A stretch of DNA of 20,673 bases, taken from the NCBI GenBank assembly GCA_034409055.1, contig DAOUMU010000013.1:1-20673 (forward strand). Reading direction: 5' to 3'. Position numbers and translations under genes: made by a program. Positions 7,570 to 14,710 of this stretch are shown piece after piece. The notes under the pieces were generated by a model. It saw nothing but the letters and a program-made list of their open reading frames with translations. It was not told the DNA's origin and made no database searches. Source of the DNA: DAOUMU01 sp034409055. GTDB lineage: Bacteria > Chloroflexota > Anaerolineae > 4572-78 > J111. Numbering within the stretch: position 1 is the first letter of the stretch; each line of letters opens with the position of its first letter.

Positions 7570-8201
7570 TGCTGGTTGACGATCATGAGATTGTGCGGGC
7601 CGGATTGCGGATGCTGTTGCAAGCGCAGCCAGACATTGAAATTGTGGCCGAGGCTGGCTCTGGCGCAGAGGCACTTGCCCTGGCCCAAAAGCACGATTTG
7701 GACGTGGTCTTGATGGACGTCACCATGCCGGATATGAATGGGATAGAGGTCACCCGCCAGCTCAAAGCCAGTTGTCCTGCGGTTGCCGTCCTGGCTCTGA
7801 CCATCCATGAAGAGGAAGAATATTTCTTTCAAATGCTCAGTGCCGGCGCGTCCGGCTACATCCCCAAACGGGCCGCTCCCGAAGATTTGCTAAAGGCCAT
7901 CCACACGGTTTATCGAGGGGAGGTGTTTTTACATTCTTCAGTAGCCACGACCCTGGTTAAAGACTTTTTGCAGCGCAGTAGTGCCACCTCTACGGCGGAT
8001 TTATCTGATCTTACCGAGCGCGAACAAGAGGTGTTGACCCTGATTGCCAAAGGGCTGACCAACAAGCAAATTGGGGAGCAGTTGGGCATCAGCCCCAAAA
8101 CGGTGGCCCGCCATCGAGACAATATTACCCAAAAACTGAACCTGTCCAGCCGGGCGGAACTGACTCGCTACGCGATCCAGAAAGGCTTGATCAACCCTTA
8201 G
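7548..8201 (+). CDS. NarL/FixJ-family response regulator
   Basis: A 217-residue regulator with a receiver domain and a LuxR-type DNA-binding domain. The receiver has the acidic pair D11/D12, phosphoacceptor D57 (VLMDVTMP), T85 and K107 (YIPK). The DNA-binding part spans about 154-212 and begins LTEREQEVLTLIAKGLTNKQ, typical of LuxR/NarL helix-turn-helix domains. The start codon lies inside the kinase gene (22-base overlap) with GGGAGGAAGG upstream, which indicates translational coupling. Its targets are not shown by the sequence. The flanking cytochrome and ccm genes are natural candidates. The stop codon forms part of the first arm of an inverted repeat. Confidence 0.93.
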   Translation: MASVIKLMLVDDHEIVRAGLRMLLQAQPDIEIVAEAGSGAEALALAQKHDLDVVLMDVTMPDMNGIEVTRQLKASCPAVAVLALTIHEEEEYFFQMLSAGASGYIPKRAAPEDLLKAIHTVYRGEVFLHSSVATTLVKDFLQRSSATSTADLSDLTEREQEVLTLIAKGLTNKQIGEQLGISPKTVARHRDNITQKLNLSSRAELTRYAIQKGLINP

Positions 8202-8362
8202 GTTCTGTTGACATTTCACTTGGTTAGTCCAAAAACGCATCCTGAGTAGGCTGAGCGCAGCGAATGCCGTATCGAAGGGGCGTTTTTGGGCCGATTTCGC
8301 ATGCTGAGTGCCTTTGTAAGCGTATCGAAGCGTGCGAAATCGGCAAATGTCAACAGAACCTA
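8199..8362. repeat. Three-way-junction palindromic element starting at the regulator stop codon
   Basis: The outer 18-base arms match perfectly: TAGGTTCTGTTGACATTT (8199-8216) and its reverse complement at 8345-8362. Inside are two abutting hairpins. The first has arms CCAAAAACGC (8229-8238) and GCGTTTTTGG (8280-8289). The second has arms GCCGATTTCGCA (8290-8301) and TGCGAAATCGGC (8333-8344). The two hairpin loops both contain CTGAG...GTATCGAAG words, so they are related to each other. No protein is encoded inside. Confidence 0.85.
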
Positions 8363-8462
8363 GTCTCTTGAGTGCATTTTATGTTGGTGTTGCTAACTTG
8401 CCCCAGGGACAAGCTCGCAGCCTGTCCTACAACTCATCAGAGAGGCCAGTGTTATTTCATAG

Positions 8463-8677
8463 AACCAGAATTAGCAATGAAAAAGTAGCTTCCGGTGAGG
8501 AGGCAACCTCATAAAGCAGCCAACCACGTAAAACGTAAAAGTGAGCCGTAGATAAGTCATTACGCTTCACGTCACTTGCCCTGCGGGTTTACGTCACTTG
8601 CCCTGTGGGTTCACGAGTTGGCTGGCGACATCAAGCGGAAGTTACTTTTTACCCCGCTGGCAAGCCAAATTCTGGTT
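8463..8677. repeat. Nested imperfect palindrome of about 215 bases
   Basis: Paired arms occur at three levels: AACCAGAATT (8463-8472) with AATTCTGGTT (8668-8677), AAAAAGTAGCTTCCG (8480-8494) with CGGAAGTTACTTTTT (8636-8650, one mismatch), and CAGCCAAC (8517-8524) with GTTGGCTG (8617-8624). It looks like a palindromic insertion or a non-autonomous element. No transposase is present. Confidence 0.7.
8569..8612. repeat. Tandem duplication of a 22-base unit
   Basis: Two adjacent copies (8569-8590 and 8591-8612) start ACGTCACTTGCCCTG and differ at only two positions. They lie in the centre of the nested palindrome, so they probably arose inside that element. Confidence 0.8.
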
Positions 8678-8809
8678 TGATGTATTTGTCACGGCTCGAT
8701 AGTTGCCTATAATCTTATAATCGATTTGCTATTTTATAAGCATTTGTTATAACGATGTGAGCTCGTAACTACTCAGCCCGGAAGAATATAATAGCTTATC
8801 GTCGGAGAT

Positions 8810-8865
8810 TGGTTATTGGTAATTGGAGATTGGTAAATTTACCAATCTCCAATTACCAATTACCA
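8810..8865. repeat. Near-perfect 56-base palindrome upstream of the radical SAM gene
   Basis: Arms 8810-8837 and 8838-8865 are 28 bases each with one mismatch and no loop, built from repeats of GGTAATTGG and GGAGATTGG. The element ends 40 bases before ATG 8906, so it will be in the 5' leader or core promoter of that gene. Confidence 0.85.
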
Positions 8866-8905
8866 GAGTCAAAAAAGCGCACTGAAACATAACAGGGGGA
8901 TTTTA

Positions 8906-10129
8906 ATGCAAAAGTTAATTCGTCAACCAACTTACGATTTAAACGATAGACCCTTTATGATTATTTGGGAGACCACCCATGCCTGCGACCTGGCCTGTCG
9001 TCACTGCCGGGCTGAGGCTATTCCTGAACACGATCCCCTCTCCCTGACCTTTGAAGAGGCCAAGCGCCTGCTGGAACAGGTCGAAAGCTTTGGCAAGCCG
9101 CGTCCCATCTTTATTTTTACCGGCGGTGATCCCTTCAAGCGGGAAGATTTATTTGACCTGATGGCCTACGGAAACGAACTGGGGCTGGCTATGGCCGTTT
9201 CTCCTTCCGGCACCCCCTTGCTCAACGAAGCAAACTTGCGGCGGGTCAAAGAAAATGGGGGCAAAGCCATCTCGTTGAGCATCGACGGTTCGACCCCGGA
9301 ACGTCACGACGACTTCCGCCAGGTGTCCGGTTCATTTGCCTTGACCACCAGGGGCTGGCAGACCGCTCGTCAGATTGGTTTGAAGTTACAACTCAACACC
9401 ACCGTCACCCGCTACAATTTGGAGGACCTGCCCGAAATTTTTCGGCTGGTCCTGGAATACGGGGCCATGACCTGGAGCGTTTTCTTCCTGGTTCCCACCG
9501 GCCGGGGTAAGGCCGAGGATGAAATTTCGCCAGCCGAGTACGAAGCGGTGATGCATTTTTTGTATGATTGCTCCAAATATATCAGCGCCAAAACTACCGA
9601 AGGACACCATTACAAGCGCGTTGTTCTACAGCGATCTATTCTGGATGAGAGAGGGTTGCCGGTTGAAGATTATTTTGAGCTGCACCCCATCTATTTTCAA
9701 TTGCGGCAGGATTTGCACAACATTGTGGCCGAGTATGAGCTTCAACCCAGAGAAACGATCTTCCGCACGCCGATGCACATTAACGCCGGTAATGGCTTTG
9801 TCTTTGTCTCTCGCCGGGGTGACGTGTTCCCCAGCGGCTTCATGCCGGTAGCGGTGGGCAACGTGCGTAAAAAATCGCTGGTCGAGATTTATCGCCAGGC
9901 CCCACTGTTTAAGGATTTACGCGATCCCGGCAAGTTTGAAGGCCGCTGTGGCCTGTGTGAATTTGTGAGGGTGTGTGGTGGCTCCCGTTCCCGGGCCTAC
10001 GCTATGACCGGTGATCCCCTGGCCGAAGAGCCTTTCTGCACCTATGAACCGGGTACGTTTCCGTTCCAAGCGGAGTTACCGGTTAAAGGGGCGCACGGCT
10101 CCGGTTGTCCCCCAGCCAGTATAGTTTGA
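8906..10129 (+). CDS. Radical SAM/SPASM-like protein, possibly heme- or peptide-modifying
   Basis: A 407-residue enzyme with the radical SAM cluster motif CDLACRHC (Cys 27, 31, 34) and the SAM-binding motif FTGGDP (71-76). The C-terminal region has further cysteines at 348, 351, 357, 378 and 401 in the pattern CGLCEFVRVCGGSRSRAYAMTG, typical of SPASM/twitch domains that bind extra iron-sulfur clusters. The N-terminus (WETTHACDLACRHCRAEA) resembles the family around TIGR04053 and the heme-pathway enzymes NirJ/AhbC/AhbD. No small precursor peptide is visible nearby, and the neighbours are cytochrome maturation genes, so a heme-related task is conceivable. I cannot assign the reaction. ATG 8906 has GGGGGA seven bases upstream. 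Confidence 0.85.
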   Translation: MQKLIRQPTYDLNDRPFMIIWETTHACDLACRHCRAEAIPEHDPLSLTFEEAKRLLEQVESFGKPRPIFIFTGGDPFKREDLFDLMAYGNELGLAMAVSPSGTPLLNEANLRRVKENGGKAISLSIDGSTPERHDDFRQVSGSFALTTRGWQTARQIGLKLQLNTTVTRYNLEDLPEIFRLVLEYGAMTWSVFFLVPTGRGKAEDEISPAEYEAVMHFLYDCSKYISAKTTEGHHYKRVVLQRSILDERGLPVEDYFELHPIYFQLRQDLHNIVAEYELQPRETIFRTPMHINAGNGFVFVSRRGDVFPSGFMPVAVGNVRKKSLVEIYRQAPLFKDLRDPGKFEGRCGLCEFVRVCGGSRSRAYAMTGDPLAEEPFCTYEPGTFPFQAELPVKGAHGSGCPPASIV

Positions 10130-10154
10130 TGTCAAACATCCAATATGCTACAAT
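10126..10154 (+). promoter_or_regulatory. Predicted sigma70-type promoter for the ccm cluster
   Basis: TTGATG (10126-10131) and TACAAT (10149-10154) are separated by exactly 17 bases. Each is close to the TTGACA/TATAAT consensus. The -35 element overlaps the stop codon of the radical SAM gene (TGA 10127-10129). The next gene, ccmE, starts 88 bases downstream of the -10. Confidence 0.45.
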
Positions 10155-10241
10155 ACACCCTAATCTCTTGTGTTCAGTTTGGCCGAAGTTCAGCTATAAA
10201 CCACTCGAACGATAATTTATTATGTTAAGAAAGGAAAAACT

Positions 10242-10709
10242 ATGGCTCAATCAACCACAGTCCCATCTGTGCAGATTACCGAACGGACGGCAAATAAGAA
10301 GATTAAATTTATTGTCGGCGGGGTGATGATTGCCCTGGCCATTATTTATTTGATTTATAGCGGCTTTCAGAGTAGCGCGGCCTACTTCTTCACGGTGGAT
10401 GAGTTGTATGCCAAAGGGGAAGCCATGCACAATCGTACCGTACGCTTGGCCGGTATGGTTGACGCCGACACCATTGATTTTAACAACCGGGACCTGATCT
10501 TAAAGTTCGACGTGACCAGCGAAACGGGCGAACGAATGTCTGTGGTCTTCAATGGCCCCAAACCGGACCAGATGCGCCACGGGGCAGAAGCCATTTTGGA
10601 AGGCAAATATGATGGCGAAATTTTTACCGCCCAGTCGCTCTTGCTCAAGTGCCCCAGCCGTTATGACGAAGGAACGATAGAAGAAGTACAGGTGGATGCG
10701 GTCAGGTAG
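10242..10709 (+). CDS. ccmE: Heme chaperone CcmE, cysteine-type variant
   Basis: CcmE binds heme covalently on the outer face of the membrane and passes it to apocytochromes through CcmF/CcmH. This 155-residue protein has a cytoplasmic N-tail, one membrane helix (about 22-40) and an OB-fold domain (FFTVDELYAKGEAMHNRTVRLAGMV and on, as in the family). In place of the usual heme-binding histidine (HxxxY) it has CPSRY, Cys137 to Tyr141. A CxxxY CcmE is known from archaea, sulfate reducers and some other bacteria. It is the first gene of the ccm cluster, with AAAGGA before ATG 10242. Confidence 0.93.
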   Translation: MAQSTTVPSVQITERTANKKIKFIVGGVMIALAIIYLIYSGFQSSAAYFFTVDELYAKGEAMHNRTVRLAGMVDADTIDFNNRDLILKFDVTSETGERMSVVFNGPKPDQMRHGAEAILEGKYDGEIFTAQSLLLKCPSRYDEGTIEEVQVDAVR

Positions 10710-10743
10710 GTGGTTGGTTAGTTTCTGCTGCAAAACGTAGCAA

Positions 10744-10789
10744 GGGCATCCCTATGCCCGCCGTAGAGGCATGGAGATGCGTCTACGGC
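10744..10789. repeat. REP-like double hairpin between ccmE and ccmF
   Basis: Two adjacent hairpins: GGGCAT (10744-10749) with ATGCCC (10754-10759), then GCCGTAGA (10760-10767) with TCTACGGC (10782-10789). The second continues inward as GCAT/ATGC after one mismatch. The T run expected of a terminator on the + strand is missing, so it may stabilise mRNA or be a dispersed REP-type repeat. Confidence 0.65.
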
Positions 10790-10829
10790 AAAACCCTGTG
10801 AGTTTACAGTTAGTTAATGGGGGGAATCT

Positions 10830-12848
10830 ATGCCAAACGTTGGATATGTTACGATCAGTCTAGCCTTTATCCTGGCTAGTTATGCGGCGGTGGTAGCCGT
10901 TGTTGGAGCGCAGCGGCGAGTGCCCGAATTGGTGGTTAGTGCTCGTAATGCTGCCCTTGCAGTCGCCGGTCTGCTCACCCTGGCTGTTATCATCATTGAA
11001 TATCTCCTGATTACCGGGCATTACCAAACCCAGTATATTTACGAGGTCAGCAACCGGGCTGCGCCGTTGTTTTACCGGGTCACTGCCCTGTGGGGAGGGC
11101 AGAATGGCTCTCTGCTGTTTTGGTCGTGGCTGATGTCCATTTTTGCCGGTCTGGTGCTGCTTAGAAAATGGGGCTCGATGCGTATCATGATGCCCTACGT
11201 GATCGCCGTGACCCAAATCACCCTGGCCTTTTTTATTGGCCTGGTTGTTTTTGTGGCCAATCCCTTTGAACAATTGGATCTCTTTCCCGCCGATGGAGCC
11301 GGCCTGAATCCTCTACTGCGCCATTTTGGCATGGCTATTCATCCACCGGTGCTGTACATCGGCTTCGTTTCCTTTGTCGTGCCCTATGCCTTTGCTGTGG
11401 CCGCCCTCATTACCCGCCAAACAGGGGACCTGTGGATTCGGACCACCCGCCGCTGGACGCTAACGGCCTGGCTTTTCCTGAGCCTGGGCCTGCTGCTGGG
11501 TGGCTGGTGGGCCTACGACGTTTTAGGTTGGGGTGGCTATTGGGGCTGGGACCCGGTGGAGAATGCTTCGCTCATCCCCTGGTTGGTGGGTACGCCCTTC
11601 TTACATTCGGTCATGATGCAAGAAAATCGAGGTATGCTCAAACGCTGGAACATGGCGTTGATCATTCTCACCTTTTCTCTGGTCATCGAAGGTACTTTTC
11701 TGACTCGCTCCGGGGTGATCTCCTCGGTACATACCTTTGCTCAGAGCGCCATTGGCCCGCTCTTTTTGGGCTTTATCGGCGTTATGTTTATTATGTCTTT
11801 CTACCTCTTTGTATCCCGCTGGAATGACCTGAACTCGGATAATGAGCTGGACTCACTCATCTCGCGCGAGTCCTTCTTTTTGTTAAACAATTTGATTTTT
11901 ATCGGCCTGGCTGTAACCGTCTGGTGGGGCACTCACTTCCCACTTTTTTCAGAGGCCATCATTGGCGAGAAGATTGTGGTTGGCCCTCCCTTCTTTGAGA
12001 AGACGACTGCGCCCTTGTGGGCCATCTTGGTTTTACTGATGGGGGTAACCCCTCTGATTCCCTGGCGCAGAGCCAGTTTGAAAAAAATTGGTCGTGTTGT
12101 TCTCTGGCCGGCTGCGATTGGCCTGGTGACGATGGCCATCCTTTATACCGTTGTTGGTATCAAAATTGTTGGAGCCGTGTTAGGCTTCGGTTTTTGCGCT
12201 TTTACTTTGGCCGCCACCCTGATTGAATATTGGCGCGGCGTCAGCGCTCGCCATCGCAGTAAAGGTGAAAGCTATCCGGTCGCCCTGTGGAAACTGTTCG
12301 GGCGTAATCGCCGCCGCTACGGTGGGTATTTCATCCACATTGGGGTGGTCTTGGTCGCCATTGGCATCATCGGCAGTCGTTTCTACCAGGTGGAAAGGCA
12401 ACGCAACCTGGCCATCGGCGAAAGTATGACCATCAGCAGTGAATTTTTGGGTACTTATGAATTAACCTATCACGGTCTGCGGGAAGGAGACACGCCCGAT
12501 GACCGTATTATCACCGAGGCCGTGTTGAGCGTCAGCCATAATGGCCGGCCCGTTGGGGCCTTGATCCCCAACCGGGAATTCTTTGTGGTCCAACAGCAGC
12601 CGATGACTATCCCCGATAAACGCAGTACCCTGGCCGATGACCTCTATGTCATTCTGGCTGGTTGGGAAGGAACGGGGGAAACGGCTACCTTCAAAGCTTA
12701 CATCAATCCCCTGGTTAACTGGCTGTGGATTGGTGGCTTTGTCTTTATCATCGGTACGTTCATCGCCGCCTGGCCCAGCCCACAACAAACTGGGCAGCGA
12801 GTCACGGCCAAAGCCAAAATACCGGGCCCAGCCGTTCCGGCCAAATGA
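10830..12848 (+). CDS. ccmF: Heme lyase subunit CcmF
   Basis: CcmF, with CcmH, joins heme to CxxCH cysteines of apocytochromes and is an integral membrane protein. This 672-residue protein has many membrane helices and the tryptophan-rich WWD domain (about 226-250, GGYWGWDPVENASLIPWL). It also has HPPVLYIG (171-178) and TRSGVISSVH (292-301) with conserved histidines, and a large periplasmic segment near the C-terminus (about 515-635) before the last helix. The length is close to that of typical CcmF. ATG 10830 has GGGGGGAA upstream. It is followed after 9 bases by ccmH. Confidence 0.96.
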   Translation: MPNVGYVTISLAFILASYAAVVAVVGAQRRVPELVVSARNAALAVAGLLTLAVIIIEYLLITGHYQTQYIYEVSNRAAPLFYRVTALWGGQNGSLLFWSWLMSIFAGLVLLRKWGSMRIMMPYVIAVTQITLAFFIGLVVFVANPFEQLDLFPADGAGLNPLLRHFGMAIHPPVLYIGFVSFVVPYAFAVAALITRQTGDLWIRTTRRWTLTAWLFLSLGLLLGGWWAYDVLGWGGYWGWDPVENASLIPWLVGTPFLHSVMMQENRGMLKRWNMALIILTFSLVIEGTFLTRSGVISSVHTFAQSAIGPLFLGFIGVMFIMSFYLFVSRWNDLNSDNELDSLISRESFFLLNNLIFIGLAVTVWWGTHFPLFSEAIIGEKIVVGPPFFEKTTAPLWAILVLLMGVTPLIPWRRASLKKIGRVVLWPAAIGLVTMAILYTVVGIKIVGAVLGFGFCAFTLAATLIEYWRGVSARHRSKGESYPVALWKLFGRNRRRYGGYFIHIGVVLVAIGIIGSRFYQVERQRNLAIGESMTISSEFLGTYELTYHGLREGDTPDDRIITEAVLSVSHNGRPVGALIPNREFFVVQQQPMTIPDKRSTLADDLYVILAGWEGTGETATFKAYINPLVNWLWIGGFVFIIGTFIAAWPSPQQTGQRVTAKAKIPGPAVPAK

Positions 12849-12857
12849 GGGATAGAA

Positions 12858-13421
12858 ATGCGCAAATTTTTCTTAATGCTAACCGTTTTTAGTGTTTTTA
12901 TTCTGGCCAGCCCGGTCTTGGCTCAGGAACCGGACTACGACCGGATCAACAACATTGCCGAAAATCTCAATTGTCCTACCTGCGCCGGGATCAACCTGGC
13001 CGATTGTCGAACCCTGACTTGCGAGCAGTGGCGGAATAAAATTGCCGACTTGGTTGAAGAAGGATATAGTGACCAGGAGGTACTGGACTATTTCTCCGCT
13101 CAATACGGCACCCAGGTGCTGCAAGAGCCGCCTCGGAGTGGCTTTACCCTGGCTTTGTGGATTTTACCGGTCATTGCGGTGCTGGTTGGCGGGGGCTGGC
13201 TCGTTTATACCATACGTGGCTGGGCCAACACCCGTGGCAGCTTGGCTGCACAGGGCAGCACGACTAGCATGGCTGCACAGGCAGATACAGGCCAACAGAT
13301 GGCCGCAACCACGGCTGACTCATCCACGGCAGATGTTGCCTCTCTGCCAGCAGATGAAGCCGATCTGGCCGATGATTATCTGAGCCAGGTAGAAAAAGAT
13401 TTGGGAATCGAGGATAGGTGA
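12858..13421 (+). CDS. ccmH: CcmH thiol-oxidoreductase with two extra cysteines
   Basis: CcmH keeps apocytochrome cysteines reduced and works with CcmF at the outer face of the membrane. This 187-residue protein has a signal peptide (1-22, LAQ end), the active-site pair LNCPTC (Cys39, Cys42), the conserved helical part ending YGTQVLQEPP (83-92), and a membrane helix (about 97-117). Beyond the usual pair it has Cys50 and Cys55 in LADCRTLTCEQW, where most CcmH proteins have no cysteine. The C-terminal 65 residues are Ala/Ser/Thr-rich and end in SQVEKDLG. It shares an operon with ccmF and ccmG (11-base gap to the next gene). Confidence 0.9.
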   Translation: MRKFFLMLTVFSVFILASPVLAQEPDYDRINNIAENLNCPTCAGINLADCRTLTCEQWRNKIADLVEEGYSDQEVLDYFSAQYGTQVLQEPPRSGFTLALWILPVIAVLVGGGWLVYTIRGWANTRGSLAAQGSTTSMAAQADTGQQMAATTADSSTADVASLPADEADLADDYLSQVEKDLGIEDR

Positions 13422-13432
13422 GGTAAAGAATT

Positions 13433-14008
13433 ATGGAACAAACCATTCCTCAGCAAAAACAATCATCAACCGGACGAAATATTTTTTTAATTGTTGGTAT
13501 GCTTTTGCTACTGGGCCTGGTAGCGATTATGGCTATCAATCTGCAAAACGTTGAGTCGGTTGACTTGCAAGGGAACAAGGCCACTGATTTTACTTTACCC
13601 CTTTTTGACCAGTTTGAACAGGATCAGATTGCCCTGTCCGATTTGCGTGGTCAGGTCGTGGTCGTCAATTTTTGGGCCAGTTGGTGTGTGGAGTGCTACA
13701 AAGAAGCCCCTTTGCTGGAACAAGCCTGGCGAGATTACAAAGACCGGGGTGTCATGTTCATTGGCATTGACCATCTTGACACCGATACAGAAGGATTGGC
13801 CTATATGGCCAAATATGGTATCACCTATCCCTCCGGTCCTGATGTTGGGGATAAAATCTCTCAAGCTTATGCCATCACCGGCGTGCCGGAAACCTTCTTT
13901 ATCGATAAAGACGGCAACATTGCCCACGTCCAAATTGGTCCGATTGAGAAACCCCAACTGTATGGCCTGTTGGATAAATTAGTAGTCCAGCCTCCCCAGG
14001 AGAGTTAG
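13433..14008 (+). CDS. ccmG: Thioredoxin-like protein CcmG/ResA type
   Basis: This membrane-tethered thioredoxin reduces the disulfide of apocytochrome CxxCH motifs or of CcmH. The 191-residue protein has one membrane anchor (17-36), a thioredoxin fold with the active site WCVEC (Cys85, Cys88), and the cis-proline in GVPETFFID (Pro152). The position between ccmH and the CcmI-like gene supports the CcmG name, though ResA/TlpA cannot be fully excluded. The next gene begins 3 bases after its stop, so they are tightly coupled. Confidence 0.9.
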   Translation: MEQTIPQQKQSSTGRNIFLIVGMLLLLGLVAIMAINLQNVESVDLQGNKATDFTLPLFDQFEQDQIALSDLRGQVVVVNFWASWCVECYKEAPLLEQAWRDYKDRGVMFIGIDHLDTDTEGLAYMAKYGITYPSGPDVGDKISQAYAITGVPETFFIDKDGNIAHVQIGPIEKPQLYGLLDKLVVQPPQES

Positions 14009-14011
14009 CCT

Positions 14012-14698
14012 ATGGATACACTAACTCTCATTAGCGGTTTGGTGTTGGGTGGTGGCGTTCTGGCCCTTATCCTTTATCCCTTGTGGCAGCAAACCCGCCC
14101 CGAGGCCATTTTTCGCGTTGATCGCTCTGGCCAAACCCTGGAAGAATATCAGGCTCGCTACCAGGCCACTCTGGCTGCAATTAGAGACCTGATGTTTGAT
14201 TATGAGATGGGCAAAGTCTCGGCAGGCGATTATGAAACCCTGCTGCACAAAACCAAGTTGGAAGCGGCCAAAATCCGGCAGCAAATTGACCGTTTAAGCC
14301 GTAGCGCCGAAGAGGCCGCCGTTGACCCTGCCGTGGAGGCCCAAATTGAAACGCTGCTCAATCAACTCAAGGCCAGCAAGCTGAACGGATATGAAGCCCT
14401 GTTGCCAGAAATTGATGCCGAGATCGAGTCGCTCAAGAGTATTAAAGTTGAAGCTGATGTCGATGGCCCTGCCTGTCCCAATTGTGGTCAACTCTTTGAA
14501 CCAGGCGATGCTTTTTGCAGCGGTTGTGGCCAATCGTTGGCCGGCGTTGAACTGGGGACTGCTGAAAACATTTGCCCCCAGTGTGGCTATGCCTTTCAAG
14601 CTGACGATGTGTTTTGCGCTAAATGTGGCACAGCATTAGAAAAGACAGCGCAGACGCAAAAACGCAAAGATGCCCAGATTACGGAACGATCCCTTTGA
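14012..14698 (+). CDS. Membrane protein with CcmI-like hairpin and double zinc ribbon
   Basis: A 228-residue protein with one membrane helix (about 5-24) followed by a positively charged stretch, which places the rest in the cytoplasm. Residues 42-95 are a helical hairpin (YQATLAAIRDLMFDYEMGK...) like the juxtamembrane region of CcmI. A linker rich in charged residues leads to two zinc ribbons with CPNC...CSGC (155, 158, 169, 172) and CPQC...CAKC (188, 191, 202, 205). The TPR part of ordinary CcmI is missing. Position in the ccm operon, 3 bases after ccmG, suggests a role in cytochrome assembly, but the zinc domain's job is unknown. AGGAGAG lies before ATG 14012. Confidence 0.75.
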   Translation: MDTLTLISGLVLGGGVLALILYPLWQQTRPEAIFRVDRSGQTLEEYQARYQATLAAIRDLMFDYEMGKVSAGDYETLLHKTKLEAAKIRQQIDRLSRSAEEAAVDPAVEAQIETLLNQLKASKLNGYEALLPEIDAEIESLKSIKVEADVDGPACPNCGQLFEPGDAFCSGCGQSLAGVELGTAENICPQCGYAFQADDVFCAKCGTALEKTAQTQKRKDAQITERSL

Positions 14699-14710
14699 GC
14701 CCAGGACTGA

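Larger units (their letters stand above)
8202..8905. other. Gene-free repeat-rich region between the two-component system and the radical SAM gene
   Basis: About 700 bases without a credible gene. A 60-residue frame at 8332-8514 runs through repeats and has no family resemblance. From left to right it holds the three-way palindrome (to 8362), a copy of the TGTAGGACA...CTTGTC repeat word (8389-8431), a nested palindrome (8463-8677) with a tandem 22-mer inside, an AT-rich stretch (8700-8760), and a 56-base palindrome (8810-8865). A weak promoter-like pair, TTGCTA at 8726-8731 and TATAAC at 8748-8753 (16-base spacing), could drive the radical SAM gene. GGGGGA just before ATG 8906 is its ribosome-binding site. 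Confidence 0.7.

Noticed and set aside
8199..8362. Rho-independent terminator for the two-component operon
   Set aside because: The hairpins are strong but are not followed by a T run. The nested, multi-branch form fits a repeat element better, although it could still affect transcript ends.
8332..8514. 60-residue open frame in the intergenic region
   Set aside because: It starts inside the three-way palindrome, crosses other repeats, and has no domain.
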